Notes: a model not told the origin generated them from the letters alone. DNA of 64,000 nt from Bog-473 sp035534235 (GCA_035534235.1 DATLSH010000079.1:1-64000); one strand, 5' to 3'. Shown: positions 27,978 through 36,748, counted from the first letter of the stretch. Program-made: numbers and translations.

Positions 27978-28214
27978 ATGTCCAAAGTGATGGTGTCACT
28001 TCCCGAAGAACTGATCCGGGACCTCGATGAGGAAGCTCGTCGGCGCTCCATGAGCCGTAGCGCGCTGTTGGCGGCCGCCGCCCGGAGGGAACTGGCCCGA
28101 CGTGAACCTGAGATAGTCGCTCAGGCCATCGCCCGTTCCGAGCAGCGATTCCGCTCCGCCGGGTTGTTCGAGTCGGCCGAGCTGGTCAGACGGGACAGGG
28201 ACCACCGGCGTTGA
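27978..28214 (+). CDS. vapB: Ribbon-helix-helix antitoxin of a VapBC module
   Basis: 78-residue antitoxin. The N-terminal ribbon-helix-helix DNA-binding domain (SKVMVSLPEELIRDLDEEARRR and SRSALLAAAARRELAR) is followed by a charged tail that would wrap the toxin. It starts at an ATG that is almost at the predicted transcription start. It overlaps vapC by 4 bases (TTGA). Antitoxins of this type usually repress their own promoter; the TATAAT/ATG region is the obvious site. Confidence 0.87.
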   Translation: MSKVMVSLPEELIRDLDEEARRRSMSRSALLAAAARRELARREPEIVAQAIARSEQRFRSAGLFESAELVRRDRDHRR

Positions 28215-28642
28215 CCACTCTCCTAGTCGATACGTCCGTTCTCATCAAGTGGTTCCACGGCGAGGGAGAGTCGGAGCTCGCTGAGGCACGCTCGATTCGT
28301 GAAGCGGCAGCGGCTGGCGAAGTTCACGCGCGGATTATCGACCTGGCACTTTACGAAATGGGGAACGTCCTTCTCCGTGGTTTCGGGTGGGGCGCATCTG
28401 ACGTCGCTGACCAGATTGACGACCTCATCGTCATCTGTGGTCCCCCGTTGGCCATGGCTGCCGCATGGCTCCGTCAGGCGGCGGCACTTGGCGCAGCTCA
28501 CCGACTCACCTTTTACGACGCAGCGTGGGCAGCCGCGGCCGAATCGCTGGGCATTGCGCTGGTCAGTTCCGACACCCAGCTACTGGCCACCGGACTCGCC
28601 GAGTCTCCTGCGGCCGTGGCTGAGCACCTCCGCCTCCCGTAG
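28211..28642 (+). CDS. vapC: PIN-domain toxin VapC
   Basis: 143-residue PIN-domain endoribonuclease toxin. The acidic metal-binding residues are visible: Asp7 in LLVDTSVLIKWF, Glu in LALYEMGNVLL, Asp in LTFYDAAWA and Asp in SSDTQLL. In the family the target is tRNA or rRNA; the specific target here is unknown. TTG start coupled to vapB, giving antitoxin-first order and translational coupling. Confidence 0.88.
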   Translation: MTTLLVDTSVLIKWFHGEGESELAEARSIREAAAAGEVHARIIDLALYEMGNVLLRGFGWGASDVADQIDDLIVICGPPLAMAAAWLRQAAALGAAHRLTFYDAAWAAAAESLGIALVSSDTQLLATGLAESPAAVAEHLRLP

Positions 28643-28660
28643 GGATCTGGTCAGGCGACC

Positions 28661-29146
28661 TCAGGGAAACTGGAGGGTGATGCCGTCCTGTCCCCTCTTG
28701 GTCAGCTTCGACGTGACGGTCCTCACCAGCTTGGGGAAGGGCTTGAGGAGGGAACTCGGGGCTATGCCGATGGTCACCGTGAGAATCGACCTGGTCGGGT
28801 CGGCGGGTTCCACTGCCAGGGACCAGTCCTTCACCATGGAGGCCAGGCCCGACCTGTTGGAACCGATGATGGCGAACGTCAGGCGCTCCCCCGGCACCCA
28901 CTCGACGAAGCGCTCCTGCACCCGGGTCGTGCCCACCCATACCGTGCGCTGCGCTCCCACCCCTGAGGACGGACCGTCGATGCGGACCTTCCTCATGCCG
29001 ACGCACCATTCCGACCGGGCACCCAGGTCCGCCAGCCGCTAGAAAACGTCTCCGGGTGTGGCGTTGATGGCGACGATGTTCTTCAGGACGACGGGCGCGG
29101 TGGACACCCAGGCCAGGTTCTGTGCGGTGACGGAGAAGGTCGGCAT
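28661..29146 (-). pseudogene. SRPBCC-family (polyketide cyclase/START-like) gene broken by in-frame TAG
   Basis: A single frame encodes a SRPBCC ligand-binding-type protein from ATG 29146 to TGA 28661, but codon 36 is TAG (29041-29039). Before it the chain reads NIVAINATPGDVF; after it RLADLGARSEW, the expected continuation (VFxxLADxxxxxxW). The rest (TTRVQERFVEWVPGERLTF, then the C-terminal amphipathic helix) is intact, with no other stop. A GAG to TAG change would explain it. It could be a recent pseudogene, a sequencing error or a readthrough codon; the downstream part could also restart at ATG 28996. It is divergent from ispH. Confidence 0.78.
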
Positions 29147-29185
29147 GAGGGAGAAGTGTTTCAGACTCCCGGTAGCGTGGAGCCT

Positions 29186-30244
29186 GTGCCCGGAGTGGAC
29201 CGTGTCCTGCTGGCCGAACCAAGGGGGTTCTGTGCCGGCGTGGAGAAGGCCATCAAGGCCCTGGCCTGGATGGTGCGGGTCTTCGAGCCGCCGGTGTACT
29301 GCTACCACGAGATCGTGCACAACCGGCATGTGGTGGACCGTTTCCGCGATCAGGGGGTGGTCTTCGTCGACGATGTGAGCGAGGTGCCGCCGGGGGCGCC
29401 GCTGATGTTGAGCGCCCACGGGTCGGCCCCGGCAGTCGTCGAGGCGGCCCGGGCCCAGGGAGGAGTGGTGGTCGACGCCGTCTGCCCCCTGGTGACCAAG
29501 GTCCATCACGAGCTCAAGGTCCGCAGCCGCAAGGGCTACACCGTCCTTTACGTCGGGCACGCCGGCCACGAGGAGGCCGTCGGCACCATGGCCGTGGCGC
29601 CCGAGTCAGTACGCCTGGTGGAACACGAAGAGGACCTCGTCGCCCTGGAGGTTGAGGGCGGTCTGGAGCCCGGCACCCCGGTGGCCCTCCTGGCCCAGAC
29701 CACACTGAGCCACGACGAGTGGCGGGGCCTCATGGAATCCGCCCGGCGCCGATTCCCCGACCTCTGGATGCCCAACCGCAGCGATCTCTGCTTCGCCACC
29801 ACCAACCGGCAGGCGGCTCTTAAGGCCATCGCCAGCGAGGCCGACGCCGTCGTAGTCATCGGCTCGGCCAACTCGTCCAACACCGTGGCGCTAGAGACGG
29901 TGGCCCGGGCGTCGGGCTGCCCCCGGGTGCTGCGGATCAACGAGGCCGACGAGCTGCCGGGGGACCTGGTGGGGACGGTCGGGGTGACGGCGGGTGCGTC
30001 CGCCCCCGAAGCCCTGGTGGAGGAGGTGATCGCCCGCCTGGCGCCGCGCCAGGGCGTCACCGAGGTGACGGTGACCACCGAAGACGAGTACTTCCCACCC
30101 CCACCCGAGCTACGGGAATTGCTACGGGCCGTGAGCTCCACGCTGGGATTTCTCGCTGGTCGCCCCGGCGGCATCCGATCGGACCCGGCGGCCGAGGACC
30201 GGGCCGTCTCGGCGGCCGACGTGCTCAACGTGCTGGCTTCATGA
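29186..30244 (+). CDS. ispH: 4-hydroxy-3-methylbut-2-enyl diphosphate reductase IspH
   Basis: 352-residue 4Fe-4S enzyme, last step of the MEP isoprenoid pathway (HMBPP -> IPP + DMAPP). The three cluster Cys are present in GFCAGV, DAVCPLVTKVH and DLCFATTNRQ, with the substrate-contacting EIVHN, SAHG and NSSNT motifs. GTG 29186 gives the usual short N terminus (MPGVDRVLLAEPRG). GTG 29156, with a GGGAG ribosome site, is an in-frame alternative with 10 more residues. Confidence 0.95.
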   Translation: MPGVDRVLLAEPRGFCAGVEKAIKALAWMVRVFEPPVYCYHEIVHNRHVVDRFRDQGVVFVDDVSEVPPGAPLMLSAHGSAPAVVEAARAQGGVVVDAVCPLVTKVHHELKVRSRKGYTVLYVGHAGHEEAVGTMAVAPESVRLVEHEEDLVALEVEGGLEPGTPVALLAQTTLSHDEWRGLMESARRRFPDLWMPNRSDLCFATTNRQAALKAIASEADAVVVIGSANSSNTVALETVARASGCPRVLRINEADELPGDLVGTVGVTAGASAPEALVEEVIARLAPRQGVTEVTVTTEDEYFPPPPELRELLRAVSSTLGFLAGRPGGIRSDPAAEDRAVSAADVLNVLAS

Positions 30245-30269
30245 GGCCCCGAAGTGGGAGGATGGCTCC

Positions 30270-30812
30270 GTGACCTTTACCCGGATGGACGAATCGAACG
30301 CCGACCAGTGGCAGCACATTGTGGTCGAGACCATGGAGCACCAGCCCCGCGTGGCCGATCGCGTGCTGGGCATGCTGGCCTCGCTGGAGGAGATCACCGA
30401 CGGCTTCGCGGTCGACCAGTTGGTGCACTCCTTGCAGACCGCCACCCGGGCCGAGGAGGCCGGAGCCTCCGACGAGGTGGTGGTGGCTTCGCTCTGTCAC
30501 GACATCGGCAAAGCCGTGTCGGTCTTCAACCACCCTCGCATCGCAGCGGAGATCCTGCGCCCCTATGTGGGTGACGACACGTTCCACATGATCCTGGCCC
30601 ATCAGGACTTCCAGGGCCGGCACTACTACGAGCACCTGGGGCAGGATCCCAATGCCCGAGACCAGTACCAGGGCGAACCTTGGTACGCCCTGGCCGAGCA
30701 ATTCGCCGACGAGTGGGACCAGACCAGCTTCGACCCCGACTACCCCACCAAGCCGCTCTCGCACTTCGAACCCCTGGTGCGCCAGGTCTTCGGCTCCCTG
30801 CACGCCAGTTGA
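30270..30812 (+). CDS. HD-domain protein, PhnZ/phosphonate-oxygenase-like
   Basis: 180-residue HD-domain protein. Metal ligands are visible in QLVHSLQTA, CHDIGK and ILAHQDF. The pattern, including VVVASLCHDIGK followed by a late HYY segment, resembles the PhnZ/MIOX-like mixed-valent diiron oxygenases as well as plain HD phosphohydrolases, and I cannot tell which applies. GTG start with a good GGGAGGA ribosome site. It is coupled to the GT2 gene by a TTGA overlap. It is 28 kb from the phosphonate cluster, so a link to it is speculative. Confidence 0.7.
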   Translation: MTFTRMDESNADQWQHIVVETMEHQPRVADRVLGMLASLEEITDGFAVDQLVHSLQTATRAEEAGASDEVVVASLCHDIGKAVSVFNHPRIAAEILRPYVGDDTFHMILAHQDFQGRHYYEHLGQDPNARDQYQGEPWYALAEQFADEWDQTSFDPDYPTKPLSHFEPLVRQVFGSLHAS

Positions 30813-31636
30813 GGCGGCGGGGCGGCCTCGCTGATACCGCCAGCATCCACACCGACCCGGATCGGGCCCGGCAGGTCATCAGGCGCGCCCGGCAGGACTT
30901 CGATCAGCGCTACCCCGGCCTGAAGTTCTCCCCCGTCGTGGGCTTGATCTGCGCCTACCAGGAGGAAGAGAACATCGGCGACGTCCTGGCCAACATGCCC
31001 GGTACCGCCTGCGGGCTGGCCCTCACCACCCTGGTGGTCGTCGACGGGGGTGCTGACGCCACCGACCAGGTCGCCCTGCGTGCGGGTGCGGTCACCTTCG
31101 TTCTCGGCGAGAACCTGGGCCACGGCTATGCCCTCCGTGTGGGCTATGCCCTGGGAATTGAGCTGGGCGCCCAGTTCGTGGTCACCCTCGATGCCGACGG
31201 CCAGAACGACCCGACCGAGATCCCCGGCCTCCTCCAGCCCCTCGTCGACGACGAGGCTGACTTCGTCCTGGCCTCGCGGCGACTGGGCCGGGACACCACC
31301 ACCGACCTCTTCCGCAAAGCCGGGGTGCGCTTCTTCTCGCTCGTGATCAGCGCCGTGGGGGGCACCTGGCTGACGGACTCGTCCAACGGGTACCGCGCCC
31401 TGCGGGCCACCATGCTCGAGGACGTGACCCACCGCTTGTCCCAGGCCCAGTACCAGACGGCCGAACTGCTGATGGTGTGCCTGAAGCGGGGCTGGAGGGT
31501 GGTCGAGCGCCCCACCGTGTGGCTCCCCCGCTCCTCGGGCACGTCCAAGAAGGGGAAGAACTACCTCTTCGGGTTGCGCTACGCCCGCGTGGTCCTCACC
31601 ACGTGGTGGCGGGAGCGGCGTTCGGCCCGGGTCTGA
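30809..31636 (+). CDS. GT2 family glycosyltransferase
   Basis: 275-residue GT-A glycosyltransferase. Seen: VVGLICAYQEEENIGDVL, LVVVDGGADATDQ, ENLGHGYALRVGYALG, the metal motif TLDADGQNDPTEI, and SNGYRALR in the acceptor loop. This is the polyprenyl-phosphate mannose/glucose synthase-like branch of GT2. TTG 30809 was chosen because it overlaps the HD gene stop (TTGA) and trims an Arg/Pro-rich upstream run with no family resemblance. The last 20 residues are basic. No C-terminal membrane helices are visible. Confidence 0.83.
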   Translation: MRRRGGLADTASIHTDPDRARQVIRRARQDFDQRYPGLKFSPVVGLICAYQEEENIGDVLANMPGTACGLALTTLVVVDGGADATDQVALRAGAVTFVLGENLGHGYALRVGYALGIELGAQFVVTLDADGQNDPTEIPGLLQPLVDDEADFVLASRRLGRDTTTDLFRKAGVRFFSLVISAVGGTWLTDSSNGYRALRATMLEDVTHRLSQAQYQTAELLMVCLKRGWRVVERPTVWLPRSSGTSKKGKNYLFGLRYARVVLTTWWRERRSARV

Positions 31637-31646
31637 GGTCGAGAGG

Positions 31647-32333
31647 TCAGCTCGGCGATGGCGCGGCCACCGAGGGCGGAGAGGCACCCGACGGGTCCTC
31701 GGAAATTGCCACCAGGCCCCGCACGAAGATCGTGAGCATCTTGGCGTAGAGATCCTCGGGGCAGCCGTCCGGGTCGTAGAGCTGCTCGAGCGCCACACCG
31801 TCCGCCATGGCGAAGAACGCGGTCACGAGTTCGGGGATCGGCAGGGCTGCCTGGACATCCCAGTTCAGCTCGGCCCCCATGCGCTCCATGGTCTTTCCCA
31901 CCGCCGCCTTGAGCCGGCGATGGCCCGAGCGCATCGACTCGTTCCCCGCCGGGAAGCGGGCCGCGTGCAGGGTGTAGTCGAGCATCAGCAGGAACAGGTC
32001 GGGATCATTCATCGCCATGAACTGTTGACCGGCCCACGCCGCCTGCTCGGAGGCGGGTGCCGACCAGTCGACCCGTTCGAGGATCTCGCGCATCCGCCGG
32101 TCGTCCGCCCGCTCGATCACCGCTTCGAAGAGGGCATCCTTGGAGGCGAAGTTCGAGTACACGGCGCCCTTGGTCAGGCCGGCCTCCCAGGCCACGTCGT
32201 CGACGCTGGCCGCCACATAGCCCTGGCGGGCGAAGACCTTGGTGGCCGCCTCTATCAGCGCGTCGCGGGTCGCCGCCTTCTTCTCCTCCCGCCCGGGCCT
32301 GGTCCGAGGCCCGGCCTTCGGCGCAGGCTTCAT
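31647..32333 (-). CDS. TetR-family repressor
   Basis: 228-residue TetR regulator: a basic N terminus, then a HTH domain (DALIEAATKVFARQGYVAASVDDVAWEAG, and the recognition region LTKGAVYSNFASKDALF), then a variable all-helical ligand domain. ATG 32333 was chosen because the codons upstream are non-family Arg-rich sequence. The tandem palindromes at 32467-32496, 134 bases upstream, make autorepression likely. Its inducer is unknown. Confidence 0.9.
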   Translation of the reverse strand: MKPAPKAGPRTRPGREEKKAATRDALIEAATKVFARQGYVAASVDDVAWEAGLTKGAVYSNFASKDALFEAVIERADDRRMREILERVDWSAPASEQAAWAGQQFMAMNDPDLFLLMLDYTLHAARFPAGNESMRSGHRRLKAAVGKTMERMGAELNWDVQAALPIPELVTAFFAMADGVALEQLYDPDGCPEDLYAKMLTIFVRGLVAISEDPSGASPPSVAAPSPS

Positions 32334-32466
32334 ACGCCCCGGGCTGGCTCTGGCACCGACGCCGCGAGCAGGGTGTCGAGAAGGTGCTCGTAGTCGAGCT
32401 CCTTCCTGATCCACTCCTTGGGGTCGTCGGACCCCTCTTGCACCGGCACGGTAAATAATACTGTTC

Positions 32467-32496
32467 GGTATGGCATACCAGTTAGTATGTCATACT
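32467..32496. promoter_or_regulatory. Tandem 13-bp palindromic operators upstream of tetR
   Basis: Two adjacent odd-symmetric palindromes: GGTATG-G-CATACC (32467-32479) and AGTATG-T-CATACT (32484-32496), sharing the half-site TATG/CATA. Their centres are 17 bases apart. They lie in an AT-rich stretch between the acyltransferase gene and tetR. This is the form of a TetR operator pair; binding by the adjacent TetR is inferred. Confidence 0.72.
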
Positions 32497-32539
32497 AGCT
32501 AGTATCCGTCAAGCAGGGTCCCGTCCCCGGGAGGGTGGC

Positions 32540-33289
32540 CTACGGGTAACGGCCCGTCTTGGCCTTCGCCTCGTCGTAAACGGCTTGAAGCCGTTCCACC
32601 AGATCGGCCGTGGCCGAATGCACGGCGCTGCGGGAGACCCGGCCACCCCCGGTGCGCGCCGGCGGCGCCATGGCGGGGCCGATCACCACCTGAATGGTGT
32701 AGGGCTTGGGGATGGCGCGGCCCTTGGGCATGGCGAGGTCCGAGGCTCCGATGCCGATGGGAACGATGGGGGCGCCGGTGCGGGCCGACAGGAACGTCGC
32801 CCCCTCCATCAGGTCCTCAATGGCCGGGCCCTGGCGCCGGGTGCCCTCGGGGAACAGCACCAGCACCTGGCCCCGCTCGAGCGCCTCCTCGGCCCTCTGC
32901 AGTGCCTCGCGGTCGGCCGACTCGCGGTGCACCGGGAAGGCACCGACATAGAGCAACAGCTTGCCGAGGAGGTTGCTCTTCCACATGGAGTCCTTGGTCA
33001 TGAAGAAGAGCTTGCGCTTGGTGCAAAACGACGTGAAGCCGAAGTCGGCGAAGCTGCGGTGCACGGGGGCCAGGATCACGGGACCGGTGGCGGGGACGTG
33101 CTCCCGGCCCACCACCCGGGGGCGGAACCAGATCCTCATGAGGACATTGAAGGTGCCCCGCAGGAGGCGATAACCGAGGGTGCGCTTCGGCTCAACGGCG
33201 AACTCCTGATGGCGGCCCGGAGCGGGTGCGTGGTGATGGGCCGCGGCGTCACGGCCGGTGGGGACCGGTTCGGATCCGGGTGTGCTCAC
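32540..33289 (-). CDS. 1-acyl-sn-glycerol-3-phosphate acyltransferase (PlsC type)
   Basis: 249-residue PlsC/AGPAT-type acyltransferase that acylates lysophosphatidate or a related acceptor at the membrane. The catalytic HRSFAD (HX4D) and the substrate-binding FPEGTR motif are present, plus VPIGIG late in the chain. GTG 33289 was chosen because it overlaps the aroA-cmk stop (GTGA); GTG 33295 is two codons upstream. A His-rich N-terminal tail (HHHAPAPGRH) is unusual but in frame. Confidence 0.88.
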   Translation of the reverse strand: MSTPGSEPVPTGRDAAAHHHAPAPGRHQEFAVEPKRTLGYRLLRGTFNVLMRIWFRPRVVGREHVPATGPVILAPVHRSFADFGFTSFCTKRKLFFMTKDSMWKSNLLGKLLLYVGAFPVHRESADREALQRAEEALERGQVLVLFPEGTRRQGPAIEDLMEGATFLSARTGAPIVPIGIGASDLAMPKGRAIPKPYTIQVVIGPAMAPPARTGGGRVSRSAVHSATADLVERLQAVYDEAKAKTGRYP

Positions 33290-35220
33290 AGCCACGAGAG
33301 AACCTCCTCGACTACATCCTGCACGCTGCGCCCCGTGGTATCGAGCAGGTGGGCATCATCGGCCACCTTCATCGGTGACGCTGACCGGGTGGCATCAATA
33401 CGGTCCCGGCGGGCCACCCCGTCCGGCGATTCGTCCGCCCGGCGGCGGGCGCGCTCCTCGAGCGACGCCGTCAGGTACACCTTCACCGCGGCGTCAGGGA
33501 AGACGACGGAGCCGATGTCGCGCCCCTCGATCACTCCCCCGCCCCGGGCCAGGGCCCAGTCCCGCTGGCGCCGCACCAGGTGCCGGCGGACCTCGGAGTT
33601 GGCCGCCACCAGGGACACGGCCCGGCCCACCGCGTCTGAGCGGATGACGTCGGTGACGTCGGTGCCGTCAATGACGACCCGGCCCCCCACCTGAATCTCC
33701 GCCTCGGCTGCCAGGGCGGCCACCCCTTCGGGGTCGTCGGGCGCCACCCCCTGGCTGAGGGCCAGGGCGGCGACCGCGCGGTACATGGCGCCGGTGTCGA
33801 GCCGGTCCATCCCGAGGTGCCGGGCCAACGCTTCGGACAGGGTCGACTTGCCCGCACCGGCCGGCCCGTCAATGGCCACGATGAGCGCCCGTGGCCCGGA
33901 AGTGGGTGCGCCGGTCGTGGTGAGCGCGCGGAGATGGTCGGCAAAGGCGGGATAGCTGGTCTGCACGGCGGAGAATCCCGTGATCAGGCTGTGCTCCCCG
34001 AGGGGCGCGGCCAGCCCGGCCACAGTGGCCGCCATGGCCATCCGATGGTCGCCCCGGCTGTCGAACCGGGCACCGCGCAGGTACCCCCCGGGGCCGACCC
34101 CGGTGACTGCAAGGGTGTCGCCTTGGACCACGGCGGTGCCTCCGAACGTGATGACCATATCGGTCACTGCGGCCAGCCGGTCGACCTCCTTGACCCGCAG
34201 CTCCCCCACACTGTGGAAGACCGTCGTCCCTTCGGCCATGGCGGCGGCCACAGCCAGCACCGGCACCTCGTCGAGGGAGGGAATTTCGGCCGCCTCCACC
34301 GTGGTCGCCCGCAGCGGTCCGGACACGGAGCGTATGGTGACCGTGGTGCCGGTGGCGTCCGGGGTCGCGGTGATCTTCGCCCCCATGCGCTGGAGCACAG
34401 CCAGGAAGCCGAGCCGGGCGGGACCGCGGTACACCCGCTCGACCTCAACGGCACTGCCCTCCACGACGCAGCCCGCCACCACGAAGAAGGCGGCGGCCGA
34501 CGGATCGGCCGGCACGGTGCGCTCGACCGGTCTGAGGGCCGACGGGTGCACCGTCACCACCCGGCCCTCACCCCATGCCTCTACGGTCAGGTGGACGCCC
34601 GCTTCGGCCAGCATCTCCTCGGTATGCGTCCGTGTGGTCACCGGCTCGCGGACGACGGTCGGACCCTCGGCCGAGAGCCCAGCCAACAAGATGGCCGACT
34701 TCACCTGGGCGCTGGCCACCGTGGCGGTCCAGTCGATTCCCCGCAGCCCACCCCCCTTCACCCGCAACGGGGGCAGGCACCGGGGGCCGGCTCCGCGCAC
34801 GGTGGCTCCCATGAGGGCCAGGGGCTCGGCCACGCGGTCCATGGGGCGAGCCGAGAGGGACTGGTCTCCCACCAGCTCGGTCTCCCAGCCGAAGCCGGCC
34901 ACCATCCCGGCCAGGAGCCGCATGGTGGTCCCCGAGTTCCCGCAGTCCAGCGGACCGGCGGGCTGGTGCAACCGCCCGCGGCCGCCGTGGAGGGCGACGG
35001 TCCCTTCGGCCAGCCACTCGACCCGGGCCCCCATGGCTTCCACCGCGGCGAGGGACGCCGCCACGTCGGCCCCGTCGGAGAGGCCGTGGACGACCGACAC
35101 CCCTTCGGCCAGGGCACCCAGAAGCACCGACCGGTGGGAGATGGACTTCTCGCCAGGGGTGCGCACGGTGCCACGGCACGGTGCGCCACCGGGCACCACG
35201 AGGATGCGGGGAACCCTCAC
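33286..35220 (-). CDS. aroA-cmk: Fused EPSP synthase and cytidylate kinase
   Basis: 644-residue bifunctional protein. Residues about 1-435 are 3-phosphoshikimate 1-carboxyvinyltransferase (shikimate pathway; PGEKSISHR, LDCGNSGTTMRLLAG, RVKEVDRLA, SRGDHRMAMA). Residues about 440-644 are cytidylate kinase (CMP -> CDP; IVAIDGPAGAGKST, LDTGAMYRAVA, EGRDIGSVVFPDA). Only a short linker separates them and both active sites look complete. In many actinobacteria cmk lies upstream of der as a separate gene. The gene is coupled to tyrA (GTGA, upstream) and to plsC (GTGA, downstream). Confidence 0.95.
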   Translation of the reverse strand: MRVPRILVVPGGAPCRGTVRTPGEKSISHRSVLLGALAEGVSVVHGLSDGADVAASLAAVEAMGARVEWLAEGTVALHGGRGRLHQPAGPLDCGNSGTTMRLLAGMVAGFGWETELVGDQSLSARPMDRVAEPLALMGATVRGAGPRCLPPLRVKGGGLRGIDWTATVASAQVKSAILLAGLSAEGPTVVREPVTTRTHTEEMLAEAGVHLTVEAWGEGRVVTVHPSALRPVERTVPADPSAAAFFVVAGCVVEGSAVEVERVYRGPARLGFLAVLQRMGAKITATPDATGTTVTIRSVSGPLRATTVEAAEIPSLDEVPVLAVAAAMAEGTTVFHSVGELRVKEVDRLAAVTDMVITFGGTAVVQGDTLAVTGVGPGGYLRGARFDSRGDHRMAMAATVAGLAAPLGEHSLITGFSAVQTSYPAFADHLRALTTTGAPTSGPRALIVAIDGPAGAGKSTLSEALARHLGMDRLDTGAMYRAVAALALSQGVAPDDPEGVAALAAEAEIQVGGRVVIDGTDVTDVIRSDAVGRAVSLVAANSEVRRHLVRRQRDWALARGGGVIEGRDIGSVVFPDAAVKVYLTASLEERARRRADESPDGVARRDRIDATRSASPMKVADDAHLLDTTGRSVQDVVEEVLSWL

Positions 35221-36311
35221 GCCATCGGCTCCGCCCGGCTCCGGTAGCCCCGGGACTCAATGGCGTCGCCCAAGGTCTGGGCCTCGGCCGAGTCCACCAC
35301 GAGGATGAGGACACCACGGGGCCCCTCCGCCGAGTGGGCGATTTCAATGTCATAGATCCCGATGCCGGCATCCGCCGCCAGCGACGTGATCTCGGCCAGT
35401 ACGCCGGGGCGATCGGGCACCGGGATCCGGAGTTCCGAAAGGTGATCGGGCCGGGCGACTCGCGCCGGCAAATTGCGCCTCGCCGCGCTGGCCTTCTGCA
35501 GCACGCCCAGAAGTGCGTCACGGTCCTGACCAGCGACCCGGTCACGCATCACCGAAAGGTCACTGAGCAGGGAGTTGAGCGCGTGGACGATGGCACCGGC
35601 ATTCTCGGCGCAGATGTCGGGCCAGATCCCCGGATGCCCGGCCGCCACCCTGGTCATGTCCCGGAATCCCCCCGCAGCCAGGCGCAATAGGGCGCCGTCC
35701 TGCTCGGCACCGGTGGTGGCCGCATTCATCAGGACGGCAGCCACCAGATGGGGGACATGCGAGACCACGGCCACCAGGCGATCGTGGTCGAACGGGGAGA
35801 GCATCAACACATCGGCACCCAGTGAGGCGACCACGCCCCGCAGCCGATCGAAAGCGCCCAGGTCGGTGGTGCCGGTGGGTGTGAGCACCCAGACGGCCCC
35901 TTCGAAGAGACCGGGATCGGCCCCGCGCAGGCCGACCTGCTCGGAGCCGGCCATCGGGTGACCGCCGATGAAGCGGGGATGATCGGCCGCCTCGACAATG
36001 GCCGATTTCACGCCGCTCACATCGGTGACCACCGCGTCATTGCGCCGCCCGGGACTGGCCAGCAACTCTTGCACCACCCCGGCCACCACCGTGGCCGGGG
36101 TCGCCACGAAGGCCACTTCTGCCGCCAGGTCATCCCCGGCCGCGTCGATGACCCCGGAGGTGAGCGCCTGCCCCACCCGATCCGGTTGGGCGTCAACTCC
36201 CGAGACGTGCCAGCCCCGCCGGCGCAGGGCCAGGGCGATGGAGCCACCGATCAGGCCGGTCCCCACGACGAGCGCTCGCCGGCGCGCCCCGGCCTCAGTC
36301 GGGGAGATCAT
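35217..36311 (-). CDS. tyrA: Prephenate dehydrogenase with ACT domain
   Basis: 364-residue enzyme converting prephenate to 4-hydroxyphenylpyruvate for tyrosine. Seen: the NAD-binding GTGLIGGSIALAL, HPMAGSEQVGL with its catalytic His, the helical PDH domain (LAAGGFRDMTR) and a C-terminal ACT domain (RIPVPDRPGVLAEITSLA), which in this family senses tyrosine. ATG 36311 overlaps aroH by 17 bases. It forms an operon with aroH and aroA-cmk. Confidence 0.93.
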   Translation of the reverse strand: MISPTEAGARRRALVVGTGLIGGSIALALRRRGWHVSGVDAQPDRVGQALTSGVIDAAGDDLAAEVAFVATPATVVAGVVQELLASPGRRNDAVVTDVSGVKSAIVEAADHPRFIGGHPMAGSEQVGLRGADPGLFEGAVWVLTPTGTTDLGAFDRLRGVVASLGADVLMLSPFDHDRLVAVVSHVPHLVAAVLMNAATTGAEQDGALLRLAAGGFRDMTRVAAGHPGIWPDICAENAGAIVHALNSLLSDLSVMRDRVAGQDRDALLGVLQKASAARRNLPARVARPDHLSELRIPVPDRPGVLAEITSLAADAGIGIYDIEIAHSAEGPRGVLILVVDSAEAQTLGDAIESRGYRSRAEPMA

Positions 36312-36669
36312 CGCGGAGCACTTGGGCGCCGTGCAGATAGACGTGGTGGATCTCGTCCTTGGACTTGCTGCTGTGCACGTGCAGCAGGACACGGATACAG
36401 CGCGGCATCGCGCCGGGCACCGCAATCTCGGCCGCGCACAAGAGGGGCACCGCCCCGAATCCGATCTCCCGGATGGCGGTGGCCGGGAAGATGCTGGTCA
36501 CATCGGGCGTCGCCGTGAAGAGAATGCTCACAATGTCCTCTTCGGCCAGCTCGTTTCGCGTCATGATCTCACGCATGAGCTCCTGGGAACGCTCCGTGAC
36601 CTGGTCGGCCGTGTCCGCGTCGACCGTGGTAGCCCCGCGCAGACCCCGGACCATGAGAGCGGCTGCCAT
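36295..36669 (-). CDS. aroH: Chorismate mutase, AroH type
   Basis: 124-residue AroH-class (trimeric, alpha/beta barrel-like) chorismate mutase, chorismate -> prephenate. Motifs: VRGLRGATTVDADT, IVSILFTATPDVTSIFPA, VPLLCAAEIAVPGAMPRCIRVLLHV. The residues known from B. subtilis AroH to contact the substrate (Arg7, Glu78 and Arg90 there) have counterparts in the RGLRG, AAEI and RCIRV segments. First gene of the tyrosine/shikimate operon; ATG 36654 is an alternative start. Confidence 0.93.
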   Translation of the reverse strand: MAAALMVRGLRGATTVDADTADQVTERSQELMREIMTRNELAEEDIVSILFTATPDVTSIFPATAIREIGFGAVPLLCAAEIAVPGAMPRCIRVLLHVHSSKSKDEIHHVYLHGAQVLRDDLPD

Positions 36670-36748
36670 GGCGGGTCATGCTACCGGTACTGTTCCGATG
36701 GCGGGTCAAGGGACCCCGTCACCGGGCGGAACAAGAGGAGGCAGCACA

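Noticed and set aside
27985..28001. Inverted repeat AAGTGA-n5-TCACTT near the start of vapB
   Set aside because: It lies inside the coding sequence of the conserved ribbon (KVMVSL), so it may be chance; not claimed as an operator.
30270..30812. HD protein as part of phosphonate breakdown (PhnZ)
   Set aside because: The motif resemblance is loose, no PhnY-like partner is seen, and the phosphonate genes are 27 kb away.
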